From NCBI GenBank assembly GCA_024641605.1, contig JAHECT010000002.1, forward strand, positions 1-47,751: DNA of 47,751 nt. Direction: 5' to 3'. Below the pieces are notes generated by a model. It searched no databases, had not been told where the DNA came from, and saw only the letters and a list, made by a program, of their open reading frames with translations. This DNA is from Micrococcales bacterium. Lineage in GTDB: Bacteria > Actinomycetota > Actinomycetes > S36-B12 > CAIYMF01. Below are positions 32,527 to 45,342 of this stretch, piece by piece. How positions within the stretch are numbered: the stretch's first letter is position 1; each line of letters starts with the position of its first letter. The translations under genes were made by a program, and so were the position numbers.

Positions 32527-32588
32527 CAGCACGCTCCGCCGGGGGCGGCCACGGTGCCTGCGGGTGTCGGGCCGCCCCCGTCGTGCTG
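32527..32588 (+). terminator. Two-part stem-loop terminator after etfA
   Basis: GGGGGCGGCC (32541-32550) pairs with GGCCGCCCCC (32570-32579), and flanking CAGCACG (32527-32533) pairs with CGTGCTG (32582-32588). No T tract follows. The hairpin ends 3 bp before the -10 of the next gene. Confidence 0.7.
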
Positions 32589-32591
32589 ACC

Positions 32592-32603
32592 TAGACTTCC
32601 CGC
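32592..32603 (+). promoter_or_regulatory. Leaderless -10 (TAGACT) for the cysteine desulfurase
   Basis: TAGACT (32592-32597) ends 6 nt before the GTG start. Its -35 region would lie inside the etfA terminator stem. Confidence 0.5.
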
Positions 32604-33776
32604 GTGACGCAGTTCCCGGTCTATCTCGACCACGCGGCGACGACGCCGATGCGGCCCGAGGCCTACACCGCCGTCACGGAGCACCTCCTCGAGGTCGGCA
32701 ACGCCTCGTCGCTGCACGCGCCCGGGCGCCGCGCCCGTCGGGTGGTGGAGGAGTCCCGAGAGGCCGTCGCCGCGATCCTCGGCGTGCGCGCCGGCGACGT
32801 GGTGTTCACCTCCGGCGGCACCGAGGCGGACAACCTCGCCGTCCTCGGGCTCTACCGCGCCCGGCGTGCCGAGGACCAGCGCCGCACCCGCGTGCTGGCC
32901 ACGGCCATCGAGCACCATGCGGTGCTCGACCCCGTCGAGCGGCTCGGTGAGCACGAGGGCGCCGACGTCCGCTGGCTCCCGGTCGACGGCTGCGGCCGCC
33001 TCGACCTCGACGCGCTCAAGTCCGAGCTGGCCGCCGCGCCGGAGACTGTCGCGCTCGTCACCGTCATGTGGGCCAACAACGAGGTCGGGACCATCCAGCC
33101 GGTCGCCGAGGTCGCGGCCCTGTGCGCGGAGTACGACGTACCGCTGCACAGCGACGCCGTCCAGGCCGTCGGCACCCTGCCGGTCGACGCGAGCACCGTC
33201 GACTCGCTGGCCCTGTCGGGGCACAAGCTCGGCGGCCCGGTCGGGGTCGGTGCCCTCGTGGTGCGGCGCGGACTGTCGCCGCAGCCGATCGTCTTCGGCG
33301 GCGGTCAGGAGCGCGACCTGCGCTCGGGCACCCTCGACGTGCCCGGGGTCGCGGGTCTGGCGGCGGCGCTGCTGGCCTCGATGGGCGACCTCGAGGTGCG
33401 GGCCCACCACCTCCGCACGCTGCGCGACCGGCTCGTGGCCGAGGTCGTCGAGTCGGTCGAGGGAGTGACGCGCAACGGCGACCCCGACGACGGGCTGCCG
33501 GGCATCGCGCACCTGTCCTTTGCCGGCTGCGAGGGCGACGCACTGCTGCTGCTCCTCGACGCCGCGGGCATCGCGGTGTCGCGCGGCAGCGCGTGCAGCG
33601 CCGGGGTACCGCAGCCCAGTCACGTGCTGCTCGCCATGGGCGTCGAGCCGCTGGCCGCGCGCGGATCGCTGCGCATCTCCCTCGGGCACACCTCCACCGG
33701 CGACGACGTCGACCGACTCGTCGAGGCGCTGCCGCCGGCGGTCGCGCGCGCCCGCCGGGCTGGGACCGGGCGATGA
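32604..33776 (+). CDS. iscS: Cysteine desulfurase (IscS/NifS-like, Rv3025c-type)
   Basis: A 390-residue PLP enzyme releasing sulfur from cysteine as persulfide. It starts [18 protein letters not shown]208 in [11 protein letters not shown] binds PLP, and C331 in [18 protein letters not shown] is the persulfide cysteine. [23 protein letters not shown] is also typical. Next to mnmA, the obvious job is to supply sulfur for tRNA 2-thiouridine; cluster assembly is a second role of such enzymes. No iscU or fdx is present here. The stop overlaps the mnmA start (ATGA), so the pair is translationally coupled. Confidence 0.95.
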   Translation: MTQFPVYLDHAATTPMRPEAYTAVTEHLLEVGNASSLHAPGRRARRVVEESREAVAAILGVRAGDVVFTSGGTEADNLAVLGLYRARRAEDQRRTRVLATAIEHHAVLDPVERLGEHEGADVRWLPVDGCGRLDLDALKSELAAAPETVALVTVMWANNEVGTIQPVAEVAALCAEYDVPLHSDAVQAVGTLPVDASTVDSLALSGHKLGGPVGVGALVVRRGLSPQPIVFGGGQERDLRSGTLDVPGVAGLAAALLASMGDLEVRAHHLRTLRDRLVAEVVESVEGVTRNGDPDDGLPGIAHLSFAGCEGDALLLLLDAAGIAVSRGSACSAGVPQPSHVLLAMGVEPLAARGSLRISLGHTSTGDDVDRLVEALPPAVARARRAGTGR

Positions 33777-34852
33777 AGGTCGTCGCCGCGCTCTCCGGGG
33801 GCGTCGACTCGGCCGTGGCCGCCGCCCGCGCCGTCGACGCGGGGCACGAGGTGGTGGGAGTCCATCTCGCGCTGGCCCGCGACCGGGCCCAGGAGCGCAC
33901 CGGCTCGCGCGGATGCTGCACCGTCGAGGACGCCCGGGACGCCCGTCGCGTCGCGGACGTCCTGGGCATCCCGTTCTACGTCTGGGACCTGTCCGAGCGC
34001 TTCGCCGAGGACGTCGTCGAGGACTTCGTGTCCGAGTACGCCGCCGGGAGGACGCCGAACCCGTGCCTGCGCTGCAACGAGCGCATCAAGTTCTCCGCCG
34101 TGCTCGACCGGGCCCTCGCCCTCGGCTTCGGCGCGGTCTGCACAGGGCACTACGCACGGCTGGTCGAGGGACCCGACGGTCGCGAGCTGCACCGCGCCGT
34201 CGACGACGGGAAGGACCAGTCCTACGTCCTGGCGGTCCTCGACGCCGATCAGCTGGCCGGGTCGATGTTCCCCTTGGGCGGCTCGACCAAGGACGAGGTC
34301 CGGGCCGAGGCTCGTCGTCGCGGCCTGCTCGTCGCGGACAAGCCCGACAGCCACGACATCTGCTTCATCCCCGATGGTGACACCGCCGGGTGGCTGCGCG
34401 ATCGTCTGGGCAGCGCGCCCGGTGACGTCGTGGACGCCGTGTCGGGGGAGACCCTGGGCACCCACGAGGGCGCCTTCGCGTTCACCGTCGGGCAGCGGCG
34501 GGGGCTGCACGTCGGGCGCCCGGCCGAGGACGGGGGGCGCCGCTACGTCGTGGGCGTCGACGTCGGCTCGGCCACGGTGCTCGTCGGCCCGCCGGTTCTC
34601 CTCGAGGTGGACCGCATCGAGGGCGAGCGCGCGCGATGGTGCGGGCCCGCTCCCGCCGGACCGGTCGAGGTGGACGTCCAGGTGCGCGCCCACGGCGAGC
34701 GGATCCCGGGTGTGCTCGAGCGGGACGGCGCCGCGGTGCGCGTGATGACGCGGGAGCGGGTCCGTGGCGTGGCACCCGGGCAGGCCGTGGTGGCCTACGC
34801 CGGGACGCGGGTGCTGGGGTCGGCCACGATCGCGCGCACGTCGCGCGCCTGA
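33773..34852 (+). CDS. mnmA: tRNA-specific 2-thiouridylase MnmA (TrmU)
   Basis: A 359-residue enzyme making 2-thiouridine at the wobble base of Lys, Glu and Gln tRNAs. The PP-loop is [15 protein letters not shown]. The catalytic cysteines are in [14 protein letters not shown] and [57 protein letters not shown] and [12 protein letters not shown] are family motifs, and the C-terminal beta barrels follow. The ATG overlaps the cysteine desulfurase stop, matching the sulfur relay. It ends 3 bp from the facing TRIC gene. Confidence 0.97.
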   Translation: MKVVAALSGGVDSAVAAARAVDAGHEVVGVHLALARDRAQERTGSRGCCTVEDARDARRVADVLGIPFYVWDLSERFAEDVVEDFVSEYAAGRTPNPCLRCNERIKFSAVLDRALALGFGAVCTGHYARLVEGPDGRELHRAVDDGKDQSYVLAVLDADQLAGSMFPLGGSTKDEVRAEARRRGLLVADKPDSHDICFIPDGDTAGWLRDRLGSAPGDVVDAVSGETLGTHEGAFAFTVGQRRGLHVGRPAEDGGRRYVVGVDVGSATVLVGPPVLLEVDRIEGERARWCGPAPAGPVEVDVQVRAHGERIPGVLERDGAAVRVMTRERVRGVAPGQAVVAYAGTRVLGSATIARTSRA

Positions 34853-34855
34853 AGC

Positions 34856-35545
34856 TCACCGCTGCCGGGACGAGTCCAGCGTGGCCGTCATCCGGGCCTC
34901 GAGGTCGCCCCACACGTCGTAGGCGGTGGGCGTGCGCCATCCGCGCCACAACGACAGGATCCGCAGGCCGGCCGCCGCCGCGATGGTCGCCAGCTCCGCG
35001 ACCTCCAGCGCGACACCGGCGTACACGAGAGTCACGAAGACGAGCGAGGCGATGATCGCCGCGGCGGCATACCACTCGCCGGGCTGGATGATGGCCGGCA
35101 CGTCCTTGCAGAGCAGGTCGCGCAGGATCCCGCCGCCCGCGGCCGTGAGCACGCCGAGGAGCGCGGCGCCGGCCAGCGGCAGATCGGCGTAGAGCGCGCG
35201 CTCGGCGCCCAGCACCACCCAGACCCCGATGAGCAGGGTGTCGACCACGCTCATGACCGGCACCGCCGCGCGCACCAGCCGCGCGAACGCCACGCCGACG
35301 AGGGCCGCGAAGGCGGCGATCAGCAGATACGTGGGGATGGTCAGGAAGAGCGGCACCCGGCCCTGGATGAGCACGTCGCGGATGATGCCGCCGCCGACCG
35401 AGGTCGTGATGGCGATCGTGAAGACCCCGACGGGGTCGAGGCCCTTGCGGGTCGCGTGGAGCGCGCCGGAGAGGGCACCGACGGAGACCGCCGTCATCTC
35501 GATGGCGAACGGCAGCTCGAACAGCGAGTAGACCGGAGTGCTCAC
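34856..35545 (-). CDS. TRIC/UPF0126 family membrane protein, copy 2
   Basis: A 229-residue protein with about seven helices. Two internal repeats each carry the TRIC-family glycine motif before RD: SVGGGIIRDVLIQG and AAGGGILRDLLCKD. Bacterial TRIC proteins form trimeric K+-permeable channels; other UPF0126 members have been tied to glycine transport, so substrate is open. The GTG start overlaps the stop of the upstream paralogue (GTGA), so the two are translated together. A longer start at 35593 lies inside that paralogue. Confidence 0.88.
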   Translation of the reverse strand: MSTPVYSLFELPFAIEMTAVSVGALSGALHATRKGLDPVGVFTIAITTSVGGGIIRDVLIQGRVPLFLTIPTYLLIAAFAALVGVAFARLVRAAVPVMSVVDTLLIGVWVVLGAERALYADLPLAGAALLGVLTAAGGGILRDLLCKDVPAIIQPGEWYAAAAIIASLVFVTLVYAGVALEVAELATIAAAAGLRILSLWRGWRTPTAYDVWGDLEARMTATLDSSRQR

Positions 35546-36258
35546 GAGGTCCCGCTCCCGTCGTCGCGGTCCGGCCGCGACCAGAGGGCCCACACGCGGT
35601 CGGTGAGGTCGGCCGCGGGACGGGTGCGCCAGGCGAAGCGCACGGAGGCGAGACGCACGGCGAAGACGACCAGGATCGCGATGATCTGTGCCTGGCCCGA
35701 CGCGATGTCGGTCGCCTCAACGAGCATGACGAAGGTCGTGACGCCGATGAAGGCCGCGGCCGCGATGAAGGCTCCCGGGCGCATGATGCGTGGTCCGTCA
35801 CCGGCGAGCAGGTCGCGCAGCACGAGGCCGCCCACCGCGGTGGCGGTCCCGACGAACACCGCCGGGACGGGGTCGAGCTGGATCCGGAGGGCTGAGGCGG
35901 CGCCGACCGTGCCGAAGAAGCCGAGCGCCAGCGCGTCGAGAACGAGCAGAAGGCCGCCGAGCCGGTCGATGAGCCCGGCGAAGAAGAATCCGACCACGGC
36001 GGCGGCCAGGGCGACGATGAGGAAGAGCGGATCGAGCAGGACGATCGAGGTCCCGGTCTGCAGGAGAGTGTCGCGCAGCAGGAGGCCGCCGAGCCCGGCG
36101 GCGACCGCGAGCAGCACGACACCCACCACGTCGAATCCGCGGCGCGCGGCGTAGGCGGCGCCACCGACCGCGCCCACCCCGACGGCGGCGAAGGCGGTCC
36201 ACGCGGGCAGGGCGAGCGGGAGCCCTTCGATGACCACGTCGCTGGCGAGCGCACCCAC
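35542..36258 (-). CDS. TRIC/UPF0126 family membrane protein, copy 1
   Basis: A 238-residue seven-helix protein paralogous to the next gene. Its repeat motifs are GLGGLLLRDTLLQTG and AVGGLVLRDLLAG, so one glycine of the usual triplet is lost in each. LDPLFLIVALAAAVVGFFFAGLIDRLGGLLLVLDALALGFFGTVGA is typical of the family. The GTG at 36258 is chosen because TAGGGT ends 7 nt upstream, predicting a leaderless mRNA; an ATG at 36285 would add nine residues. The gene is divergent from the MetE-like gene with 37 bp between the starts. Confidence 0.88.
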   Translation of the reverse strand: MGALASDVVIEGLPLALPAWTAFAAVGVGAVGGAAYAARRGFDVVGVVLLAVAAGLGGLLLRDTLLQTGTSIVLLDPLFLIVALAAAVVGFFFAGLIDRLGGLLLVLDALALGFFGTVGAASALRIQLDPVPAVFVGTATAVGGLVLRDLLAGDGPRIMRPGAFIAAAAFIGVTTFVMLVEATDIASGQAQIIAILVVFAVRLASVRFAWRTRPAADLTDRVWALWSRPDRDDGSGTS

Positions 36259-36271
36259 GTCGGCGACCCTA
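36259..36271 (-). promoter_or_regulatory. Leaderless -10 (TAGGGT) for the TRIC pair
   Basis: TAGGGT (complement of 36266-36271) ends 7 nt before the GTG. It is only 13 bp from the -10 of the divergent gene. Confidence 0.45.
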
Positions 36272-36284
36272 GTCGCCGGGCGCA

Positions 36285-36295
36285 TAGCCTGAGGC
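36285..36295 (+). promoter_or_regulatory. Leaderless -10 (TAGCCT) for the MetE-like gene
   Basis: TAGCCT (36285-36290) ends 5 nt before the GTG. The -35 region of this promoter overlaps the divergent TRIC promoter. Confidence 0.45.
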
Positions 36296-39524
<3,229 letters not shown>

Positions 39525-39610
39525 GCGCCGATCCGTCCCGGTCCAGAGGTCAAGGAAGCGCCCCGATCGTCCGAATCGCCACTAGACCACTGGTGGGATC
39601 GGAGGCAGGC

Positions 39611-41686
39611 ATGGGCGCGCGTGATCGTCCGTCGCTGTGGCGGTGGTCGGCGTTCGCGCTGACCTGGCACGCCTCGGTCTGGTTCGGCTGGTCCCTGCTG
39701 CTGCTGTGCGTGGCGCTGTTCAACGCGGACGCGGTCGTCGCCATGGGGTGGCCGCTGTTCATGATCGCCGCCCTGGTCTTCATCGGCGAGCTGCGCCCCG
39801 TCGTGGCGTCGGACTCCTACGCGCAGGACGGCGTGGCGATCTCCTCCGCCTTCGTGTTCGCCGCGCTCTACCTCTGGGGCCTGGCACCGGCTGTCGTGCT
39901 GCAGGCCGTCGCGGTGCTCGTGAGCGAGCTCATCAAGCGCAAGGACATCTGGAAGATCCTCTTCAACATCGGCCAGTACGCCCTCAGCATCGGCGCGGCG
40001 TGGCTGGTGCTGTGGGCGGCGGGCGCCGCCACCACCCCCTTCACGGTCCGGGAGTCCTTCGCCCCCGGCGACCTGTGGTGGATCCTCGGTTCGTGGGCGG
40101 CCTACCACCTGGTCAACCTGACCCTCGTCGCCGGCACGTACGAGACGGACGCCTCCACGTTCTGGGAGAGCTTCACCGAGGACTTCTGGTACTACACGTT
40201 CTCCACGGTCGCCGTCCTCGCGGTCTCGCCGTTCGTCGTCGTGATGGCGGCGTCCGCCTGGCAGCTCATCCCCCTCCTGCTGATCCCGCTGGTCGCGGTC
40301 TACAAGACGGCCGCGATCTCGCGCGCCAAGGAGCGCCAGTCCCTCCACGACGCGCTCACCGACCTGCCCAACCGCACGCTGCTGCAGTCACGGGTGAGCG
40401 AGTCGCTGGAGGAGGCCGACCGGGAGGGCACCGGGATCGCGCTGTTCATCCTCGACCTCGACCGGTTCAAGGAGGTCAACGACACCCTGGGCCACCCGGC
40501 AGGGGACCAGCTGCTCGAGGTGGTGGCCCGACGCCTCCTGGGAGCCGTGCGTCCGGGGGACACGGTCGCGCGCCTCGGCGGCGACGAGTTCGCCGTCCTG
40601 CTCCCGGACGTCGCCCACCCATCGGACGCGATCGAGGTCGCCGGGCGCATCCGCGAGGCCCTCGCCGAGCCGGTCCGGCTCGAGGGCGTCCTCATGGACA
40701 TCGACGTGAGCATCGGCATCGCCCTCGCGCCCCAGCACGGCGACGACGTCGAGATGCTCATGCGCCGCGCCGACGTGGCGATGTACGTCGCCAAGGGCGA
40801 GCAGACGGGCATCGAGGTCTACGACGCGGCCCGGGACCCGAACTCGCCCACCCGGCTCGGGACGGTCACTGCGCTGCGCGAGGCGCTCGACCACGACCAC
40901 CTCGAGCTGCACTACCAGCCGAAGGTCTCCCTGCTCGACGGCACTGTGGTCGGGGTCGAGGCGCTGGTGCGCTGGCGCCACCCCGAGCGTGGCCTCGTCC
41001 CTCCGGACGAGTTCGTGCCGCTGGCCGAGCGCACCGGCCTGGTCCACCGCCTCACGGCCCACGTGCTGCAGGTCGGGCTGGCCCAGACGGCCGAGTGGTG
41101 GCAGCGCGGCCTGCACGTCCCCGTCGCGATCAACGTGAGCATGCGCGACCTGCAGCACGACCACGACCTCACGCACCTCGTCGTGTCCGAGCTCGACCGG
41201 CACGGGCTCCCGGCCGACGCCCTCGTCCTCGAGGTCACCGAGAGCGTGCTGGTGCAGGAGCCCGGCCGAGCGGTGGCCACCCTGCGCGAGCTCGCCGCCC
41301 TCGGCGTCGCGAGCTCCCTCGACGACTTCGGCACCGGGTACTCCTCGCTGCTCCTGCTCGAGCAGCTGCCGGTGGCTGAGATCAAGATCGACCGGTCGTT
41401 CGTCCGTCGACTCGACGAGGAGGGCGGCGACCCGGCCATGGTGCGCTCCATCGTCGGCTTCGCCCACGGGCTGGGGCTCACGGTCGTCGCCGAGGGAGTG
41501 GAGTCCGCGTCCGCCTGGAAGTCGCTGCGCGACATGACCTGTGACGTGGCGCAGGGGTTCCGGGTGGCCCGCCCCATGCCGGCGGAGCAGGCCACCCAGT
41601 GGCTCGTCGAACGGGTCGTGCGCGGTCCCGTGGAGCGCGCCGGGCTGCGCTCGGTCGGCTCCGTCGACCTCGTGGCCGGTACCTGA
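39611..41686 (+). CDS. Membrane-bound GGDEF-EAL (cyclic-di-GMP) signalling protein
   Basis: A 691-residue protein. The N-terminal 235 residues contain about seven hydrophobic helices, including IGELRPVVASDSYAQDGVAISSAFVFAALYLWG, which resembles a MASE-type sensory domain. The GGDEF domain has an intact RLGGDEFAVLL at 323-327. The EAL domain has an intact EAL (450-452) in GVEALVRWRHPERGLVPPDEFVPLAERTG, plus DDFGTGYSSL, EIKIDRSFV and AEGVES. Both synthesis and breakdown of c-di-GMP are therefore possible on paper. The ATG at 39611 has GGAGGCAGGC upstream; GTG 39593 is an alternative. It is not obviously linked to its neighbours. Confidence 0.93.
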   Translation: MGARDRPSLWRWSAFALTWHASVWFGWSLLLLCVALFNADAVVAMGWPLFMIAALVFIGELRPVVASDSYAQDGVAISSAFVFAALYLWGLAPAVVLQAVAVLVSELIKRKDIWKILFNIGQYALSIGAAWLVLWAAGAATTPFTVRESFAPGDLWWILGSWAAYHLVNLTLVAGTYETDASTFWESFTEDFWYYTFSTVAVLAVSPFVVVMAASAWQLIPLLLIPLVAVYKTAAISRAKERQSLHDALTDLPNRTLLQSRVSESLEEADREGTGIALFILDLDRFKEVNDTLGHPAGDQLLEVVARRLLGAVRPGDTVARLGGDEFAVLLPDVAHPSDAIEVAGRIREALAEPVRLEGVLMDIDVSIGIALAPQHGDDVEMLMRRADVAMYVAKGEQTGIEVYDAARDPNSPTRLGTVTALREALDHDHLELHYQPKVSLLDGTVVGVEALVRWRHPERGLVPPDEFVPLAERTGLVHRLTAHVLQVGLAQTAEWWQRGLHVPVAINVSMRDLQHDHDLTHLVVSELDRHGLPADALVLEVTESVLVQEPGRAVATLRELAALGVASSLDDFGTGYSSLLLLEQLPVAEIKIDRSFVRRLDEEGGDPAMVRSIVGFAHGLGLTVVAEGVESASAWKSLRDMTCDVAQGFRVARPMPAEQATQWLVERVVRGPVERAGLRSVGSVDLVAGT

Positions 41687-41704
41687 CGGCGGGTTCGCTC
41701 GCCT

Positions 41705-41724
41705 CGCGCCGATCGCCCGGCGCG
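41705..41724 (+). terminator. Stem-loop after the GGDEF-EAL gene
   Basis: CGCGCCG (41705-41711) and CGGCGCG (41718-41724) pair perfectly across ATCGCC and are followed by CTTGCT. It lies 18 bp after the stop. Confidence 0.5.
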
Positions 41725-41995
41725 CTTGCTCCCACTGTTGAGGGAGGGATCCGTGTCCGCAACGGGGGCCCGCCGTCGACCCGCTCGCCATGCCGTGTTC
41801 CGCCCCGGCCGGTTCGCCGTCACCGCTGCGGTGGCGTAGCGGGGGTCCGATCTGCAGGTCGGCGCTGACCGTGCGCGGTGGCTCGCGGTCGGCCCACGCG
41901 GCCAGATCGATCTGCGCACCGTCCTGCTCGCCCTCGTCCGCCTCCGCCGCCGCCGCAGGGGCTGACGCGGCGTCGGTCGGGCCCCCGCCGGTCCG

Positions 41996-42008
41996 TAGGA
42001 TGATCGTC
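41996..42008 (+). promoter_or_regulatory. Near-leaderless -10 (TAGGAT) for gatC
   Basis: TAGGAT (41996-42001) ends 7 nt before the ATG. The AGGA inside it could also serve as a weak Shine-Dalgarno sequence, so this case is less clear. Confidence 0.4.
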
Positions 42009-42314
42009 ATGGCCGACACCCCCGCGATCTCCCGGGACGACGTCGCGCATCTCGCGCGACTCGCCCGGATCGACCTCCCCGAGGACTCCCTCGACCACTA
42101 CGCCGAGCAGCTCGGGGTCATCCTCGGCGCGGTGGCCCAGGTCTCCGAGGTGGCGGCCGACGACGTTCCCGCGACGAGCCACCCGATGCCGTTGGTCAAC
42201 GTCTTCCGCGCGGACGTCGTGCGACCCAGCCTGACGAACGCCGAGGCGCTCTCCGGCGCCCCCTCCGTGGAGGACGAGCGCTTCCGGGTCCCGCGGATCC
42301 TGGACGAGGAGTGA
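42009..42314 (+). CDS. gatC: Asp-tRNA(Asn)/Glu-tRNA(Gln) amidotransferase subunit C
   Basis: A 101-residue stabilising subunit of the GatCAB complex. [42 protein letters not shown] and [13 protein letters not shown] match the family, and the end [12 protein letters not shown] is the conserved C-terminus. It is first in gatC-gatA-gatB, with its stop overlapping the gatA start. An in-frame ATG nine bases upstream is unlikely given the promoter position. Confidence 0.95.
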   Translation: MADTPAISRDDVAHLARLARIDLPEDSLDHYAEQLGVILGAVAQVSEVAADDVPATSHPMPLVNVFRADVVRPSLTNAEALSGAPSVEDERFRVPRILDEE

Positions 42315-43813
42315 CCGTGGGAGACCTGACCCGGCTCACGGCGGCCGAGACCGCCGCCGCCGTCGCCTCGGGCGAGACCTCGGCCGTCGAGGTGGCCCGG
42401 GCGCACCTGGACCGCATCGCGGCCGTGGACGACCGCGTGCACGCATTCCTGCACGTCGACGCCGACGGTGCCCTGGCCGCCGCGGCGGCCGTGGACGACG
42501 CGCGCGCGGCCGGACGCGCGCTCTCTCCCCTGGCCGGTGTGCCGCTCGCCCTCAAGGACGTGCTGACCCAGACGGGCGTCCCCACGACGTGCGGGTCGCG
42601 CATCCTGGAGGGCTGGCGTCCGCCGTACGACGCGACCGTGACGGCGCGGCTGAAGGCGGCGGGTGTCGTCATCCTCGGCAAGACCAACATGGACGAGTTC
42701 GCCATGGGGTCGTCCACGGAGCACTCGGCGTACGGGCCCACGCACAACCCCTGGGACCTCGACCGCATCCCCGGCGGGTCGGGGGGCGGCTCGGCAGCCG
42801 CCGTCGCCGCGTTCGAGGCTCCGCTCGCCATCGGCACCGACACCGGGGGCTCCATCCGCCAGCCGGCGGCGGTCACCGGCACGGTGGGCGTCAAGCCGAC
42901 CTACGGCGGGGTCTCCCGCTACGGGCTGGTGGCCCTGGCGTCCTCGCTCGACCAGGCCGGCCCCTGCTCGCGGACGGTCCTCGACGCCGCCCTGCTCCAC
43001 GCCGTGATCGGCGGCCACGACCCGATGGACTCCACGTCCCTCGACGTCCCCGTGCCCGACGTGGTGGCCGCCGCCCGGCGCGCGGACGTCCGGGGCCTGC
43101 GCATCGGGGTCGTGCGCGAGCTCGGGGGCGAGGGCTACCAGGCGGGGGTGCGCCAGCGCTTCGACGAGGCGGTCGAGCTGCTGACCGGCCTCGGCGCCGA
43201 GGTCGTCGAGGTGTCCGCCCCGCACTTCCCCTACGCCCTGGCGGCCTACTACCTGATCCTGCCCAGCGAGTGCTCGAGCAACCTGGCCAAGTTCGACGGC
43301 GTGCGCTTCGGCCTGCGGGTCGGCGAGGACGTCGGTGACCCGTCGATCGAGCAGGTCATGGGTCGCACCCGGGCCGCCGGGTTCGGGGCGGAGGCCACCC
43401 GGCGGATCATGCTGGGCACCTACGCCCTGTCGGCGGGTTACTACGACGCCTACTACGGCCAGGCGCAGAAGGTGCGCACCCTCATCCAGCGGGACTTCGC
43501 GGCCGCGTTCGAGCAGGCCGACGTGCTCATCTCGCCCACCGCGCCGACGACGGCCTTCCGTCTCGGCGAGAAGCTCGACGACCCCCTGGCGATGTACCTC
43601 AACGACGTGGCCACGATCCCCGCCAACCTCGCCGGCACCCCCGGCATGTCCCTGCCCGTCGGCCTCGCGCCCGAGGACGGGCTGCCGGTCGGGATGCAGA
43701 TCATGGCCCCGGCGATGGCCGACGACCGGCTCTACAACGTCGGAGCGGCACTGGAGGCGGCCCTGCTCGACACCTGGGGCCGTCCGATCCTCGAAGGAGC
43801 CCCGGCGCTGTGA
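42311..43813 (+). CDS. gatA: Asp/Glu-tRNA amidotransferase subunit A
   Basis: A 500-residue amidase subunit that releases ammonia from glutamine. The Ser-cisSer-Lys triad is clear: K82 in [12 protein letters not shown]157 in [19 protein letters not shown], and S181 in [16 protein letters not shown], with the same spacing as in characterised GatA. It supplies NH3 to GatB for making Gln-tRNA(Gln) and Asn-tRNA(Asn). GTG 42311 overlaps the gatC stop, and its own stop overlaps the gatB GTG. A second GTG six bases downstream is possible. Confidence 0.97.
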   Translation: MTVGDLTRLTAAETAAAVASGETSAVEVARAHLDRIAAVDDRVHAFLHVDADGALAAAAAVDDARAAGRALSPLAGVPLALKDVLTQTGVPTTCGSRILEGWRPPYDATVTARLKAAGVVILGKTNMDEFAMGSSTEHSAYGPTHNPWDLDRIPGGSGGGSAAAVAAFEAPLAIGTDTGGSIRQPAAVTGTVGVKPTYGGVSRYGLVALASSLDQAGPCSRTVLDAALLHAVIGGHDPMDSTSLDVPVPDVVAAARRADVRGLRIGVVRELGGEGYQAGVRQRFDEAVELLTGLGAEVVEVSAPHFPYALAAYYLILPSECSSNLAKFDGVRFGLRVGEDVGDPSIEQVMGRTRAAGFGAEATRRIMLGTYALSAGYYDAYYGQAQKVRTLIQRDFAAAFEQADVLISPTAPTTAFRLGEKLDDPLAMYLNDVATIPANLAGTPGMSLPVGLAPEDGLPVGMQIMAPAMADDRLYNVGAALEAALLDTWGRPILEGAPAL

Positions 43814-45342
43814 GCACTCGGACGAACGACGCGGTCCTTCCCTACGACGAGGTCGTGGCCCGCTTCGACCCCGTGCTCGGGCTCGAGGTGCATGTCGAGC
43901 TCGGCACCGCGACCAAGATGTTCTGCGGATGCCCCACGGAGTTCGGCGCGCCGCCCAACACCCAGGTGTGCCCGGTCTGCCTGGGCCTTCCGGGCTCGCT
44001 GCCCGCCGTGAACGAGGTCGCGGTCGAGTCCGCCATCCGCATCGGTCTGGCGCTCAACTGCTCGATCGCGGAGTGGTGCCGCTTCGCGCGGAAGAACTAC
44101 TTCTATCCGGACATGCCGAAGAACTTCCAGACCTCCCAGTACGACGAGCCGATCGCCTTTGACGGCTGGCTGGACGTCGACGTCGAGACCGACGAGGGCA
44201 TGCGGACCTTCCGGGTCGGCATCGAGCGCGCCCACATGGAGGAGGACACAGGCAAGACCAGTCACCAGGGCGGTGCCACCGGCCGGATCCATGGCGCGGA
44301 CTACTCCCTCGTCGACTACAACCGCGCGGGCATCCCGCTGATCGAGATCGTGACCAAGCCTGTCGAGGGCACCGGTAAGTACGCCCCGCAGGTGGCCAAG
44401 GCCTACGTCGCGTCGTTGCGCGAGATCCTGCGCGGGCTCGGCGTCTCCGACGTGAAGATGGAGCAGGGCTCGCTGCGCTGCGATGCCAATGTGTCCCTGC
44501 GCCCCTCGCCCGACGCCCCGCTGGGCACCCGGACCGAGACCAAGAACGTGAACTCCCTGCGCTCGATCGAGCGTGCGGTGCGCTACGAGATGACCCGCCA
44601 GGCGGCCATCCTCGACGCCGGCGGTCGCGTCACCCAGGAGACCCGTCACTGGCACGAGGACACCGGGATCACCACGTCCGGGCGGGAGAAGTCCGACGCC
44701 GAGGACTACCGCTACTTCCCCGAGCCCGACCTCGTCCCGATCGCCCCGTCGCGTGAGTGGGTCGAGCGCCTGCGCGCGTCGCTGCCGGAGAACCCGCACG
44801 TGCACCGGGCGCGGCTGCAGGCCGGATGGGGGATCAGCGACTTCGACATGGCGTCGGTGGTCAACGCCGGCGCGGTGGAGGTCGTCGAGGCCACGATCGC
44901 GGCCGGCGCGGACCAGGCCGCGGCACGCAAGTGGTGGCTGGGTGAGCTGCTGCGCATCGCCAATGAGCGCGGCGCCGAGCTCGAGGACCTGCCCATCACC
45001 CCCGTCGAGGTGGCGCGGGTGGAGGCACTCGTCGCGGACGGCGCGCTCAACGACAAGCTGGCTCGTCAGGTCATCGAGGGAGTCCTCGCGGGCGAGGGCG
45101 ACCCGGACCAGGTGGTGGCGGCTCGCGGCCTGGCCGTCGTCAGCGACGACGGTCCGCTGCTCGCGGCCATCGACGACGCGCTCGGGGCCCAGCCCGACGT
45201 CGCCGAGAAGATCCGCGGCGGCAAGGTCGCCGCGGCGGGCGCGATCGTCGGTGCGGTCATGAAGGCCACCCGCGGTCAGGCGGACGCCGCCCGCGTCCGC
45301 GAGCTCCTGCTCGAGCGGCTCGGCGTCTCAGACCAGGCGTGA
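43810..45342 (+). CDS. gatB: Asp/Glu-tRNA amidotransferase subunit B
   Basis: A 510-residue subunit that activates mischarged tRNA and transfers the amide. [44 protein letters not shown] holds the zinc cysteines, and [49 protein letters not shown] and [14 protein letters not shown] are core family motifs. The C-terminal tail contains the YqeY-like helical domain ([37 protein letters not shown]). It overlaps the APH-like kinase start (GTGA), extending the operon. Confidence 0.97.
   Translation: MSTRTNDAVLPYDEVVARFDPVLGLEVHVELGTATKMFCGCPTEFGAPPNTQVCPVCLGLPGSLPAVNEVAVESAIRIGLALNCSIAEWCRFARKNYFYPDMPKNFQTSQYDEPIAFDGWLDVDVETDEGMRTFRVGIERAHMEEDTGKTSHQGGATGRIHGADYSLVDYNRAGIPLIEIVTKPVEGTGKYAPQVAKAYVASLREILRGLGVSDVKMEQGSLRCDANVSLRPSPDAPLGTRTETKNVNSLRSIERAVRYEMTRQAAILDAGGRVTQETRHWHEDTGITTSGREKSDAEDYRYFPEPDLVPIAPSREWVERLRASLPENPHVHRARLQAGWGISDFDMASVVNAGAVEVVEATIAAGADQAAARKWWLGELLRIANERGAELEDLPITPVEVARVEALVADGALNDKLARQVIEGVLAGEGDPDQVVAARGLAVVSDDGPLLAAIDDALGAQPDVAEKIRGGKVAAAGAIVGAVMKATRGQADAARVRELLLERLGVSDQA

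Larger units (their letters stand above)
41687..42008 (+). other. 322-bp gap: hairpin, 28-codon frame with good SD, and gatC promoter
   Basis: The first part holds the hairpin at 41705-41724. A GTG at 41753 has GGAGGG just before it and opens a 28-residue frame (MSATGARRRPARHAVFRPGR..., then FAVTAAVA) that stops at TAG 41837-41839. It looks like the start of a signal peptide. The same frame continues open after the TAG for another 40 codons, so this might be a decayed gene or only a chance frame. The last bases are the gatC promoter. I see no other gene. Confidence 0.35.

Noticed and set aside
41837-42008. Readthrough of the TAG or a longer gatC starting at 41790
   Set aside because: No recoding signal is visible, and the upstream residues do not resemble GatC; the promoter before ATG 42009 fits the normal start.
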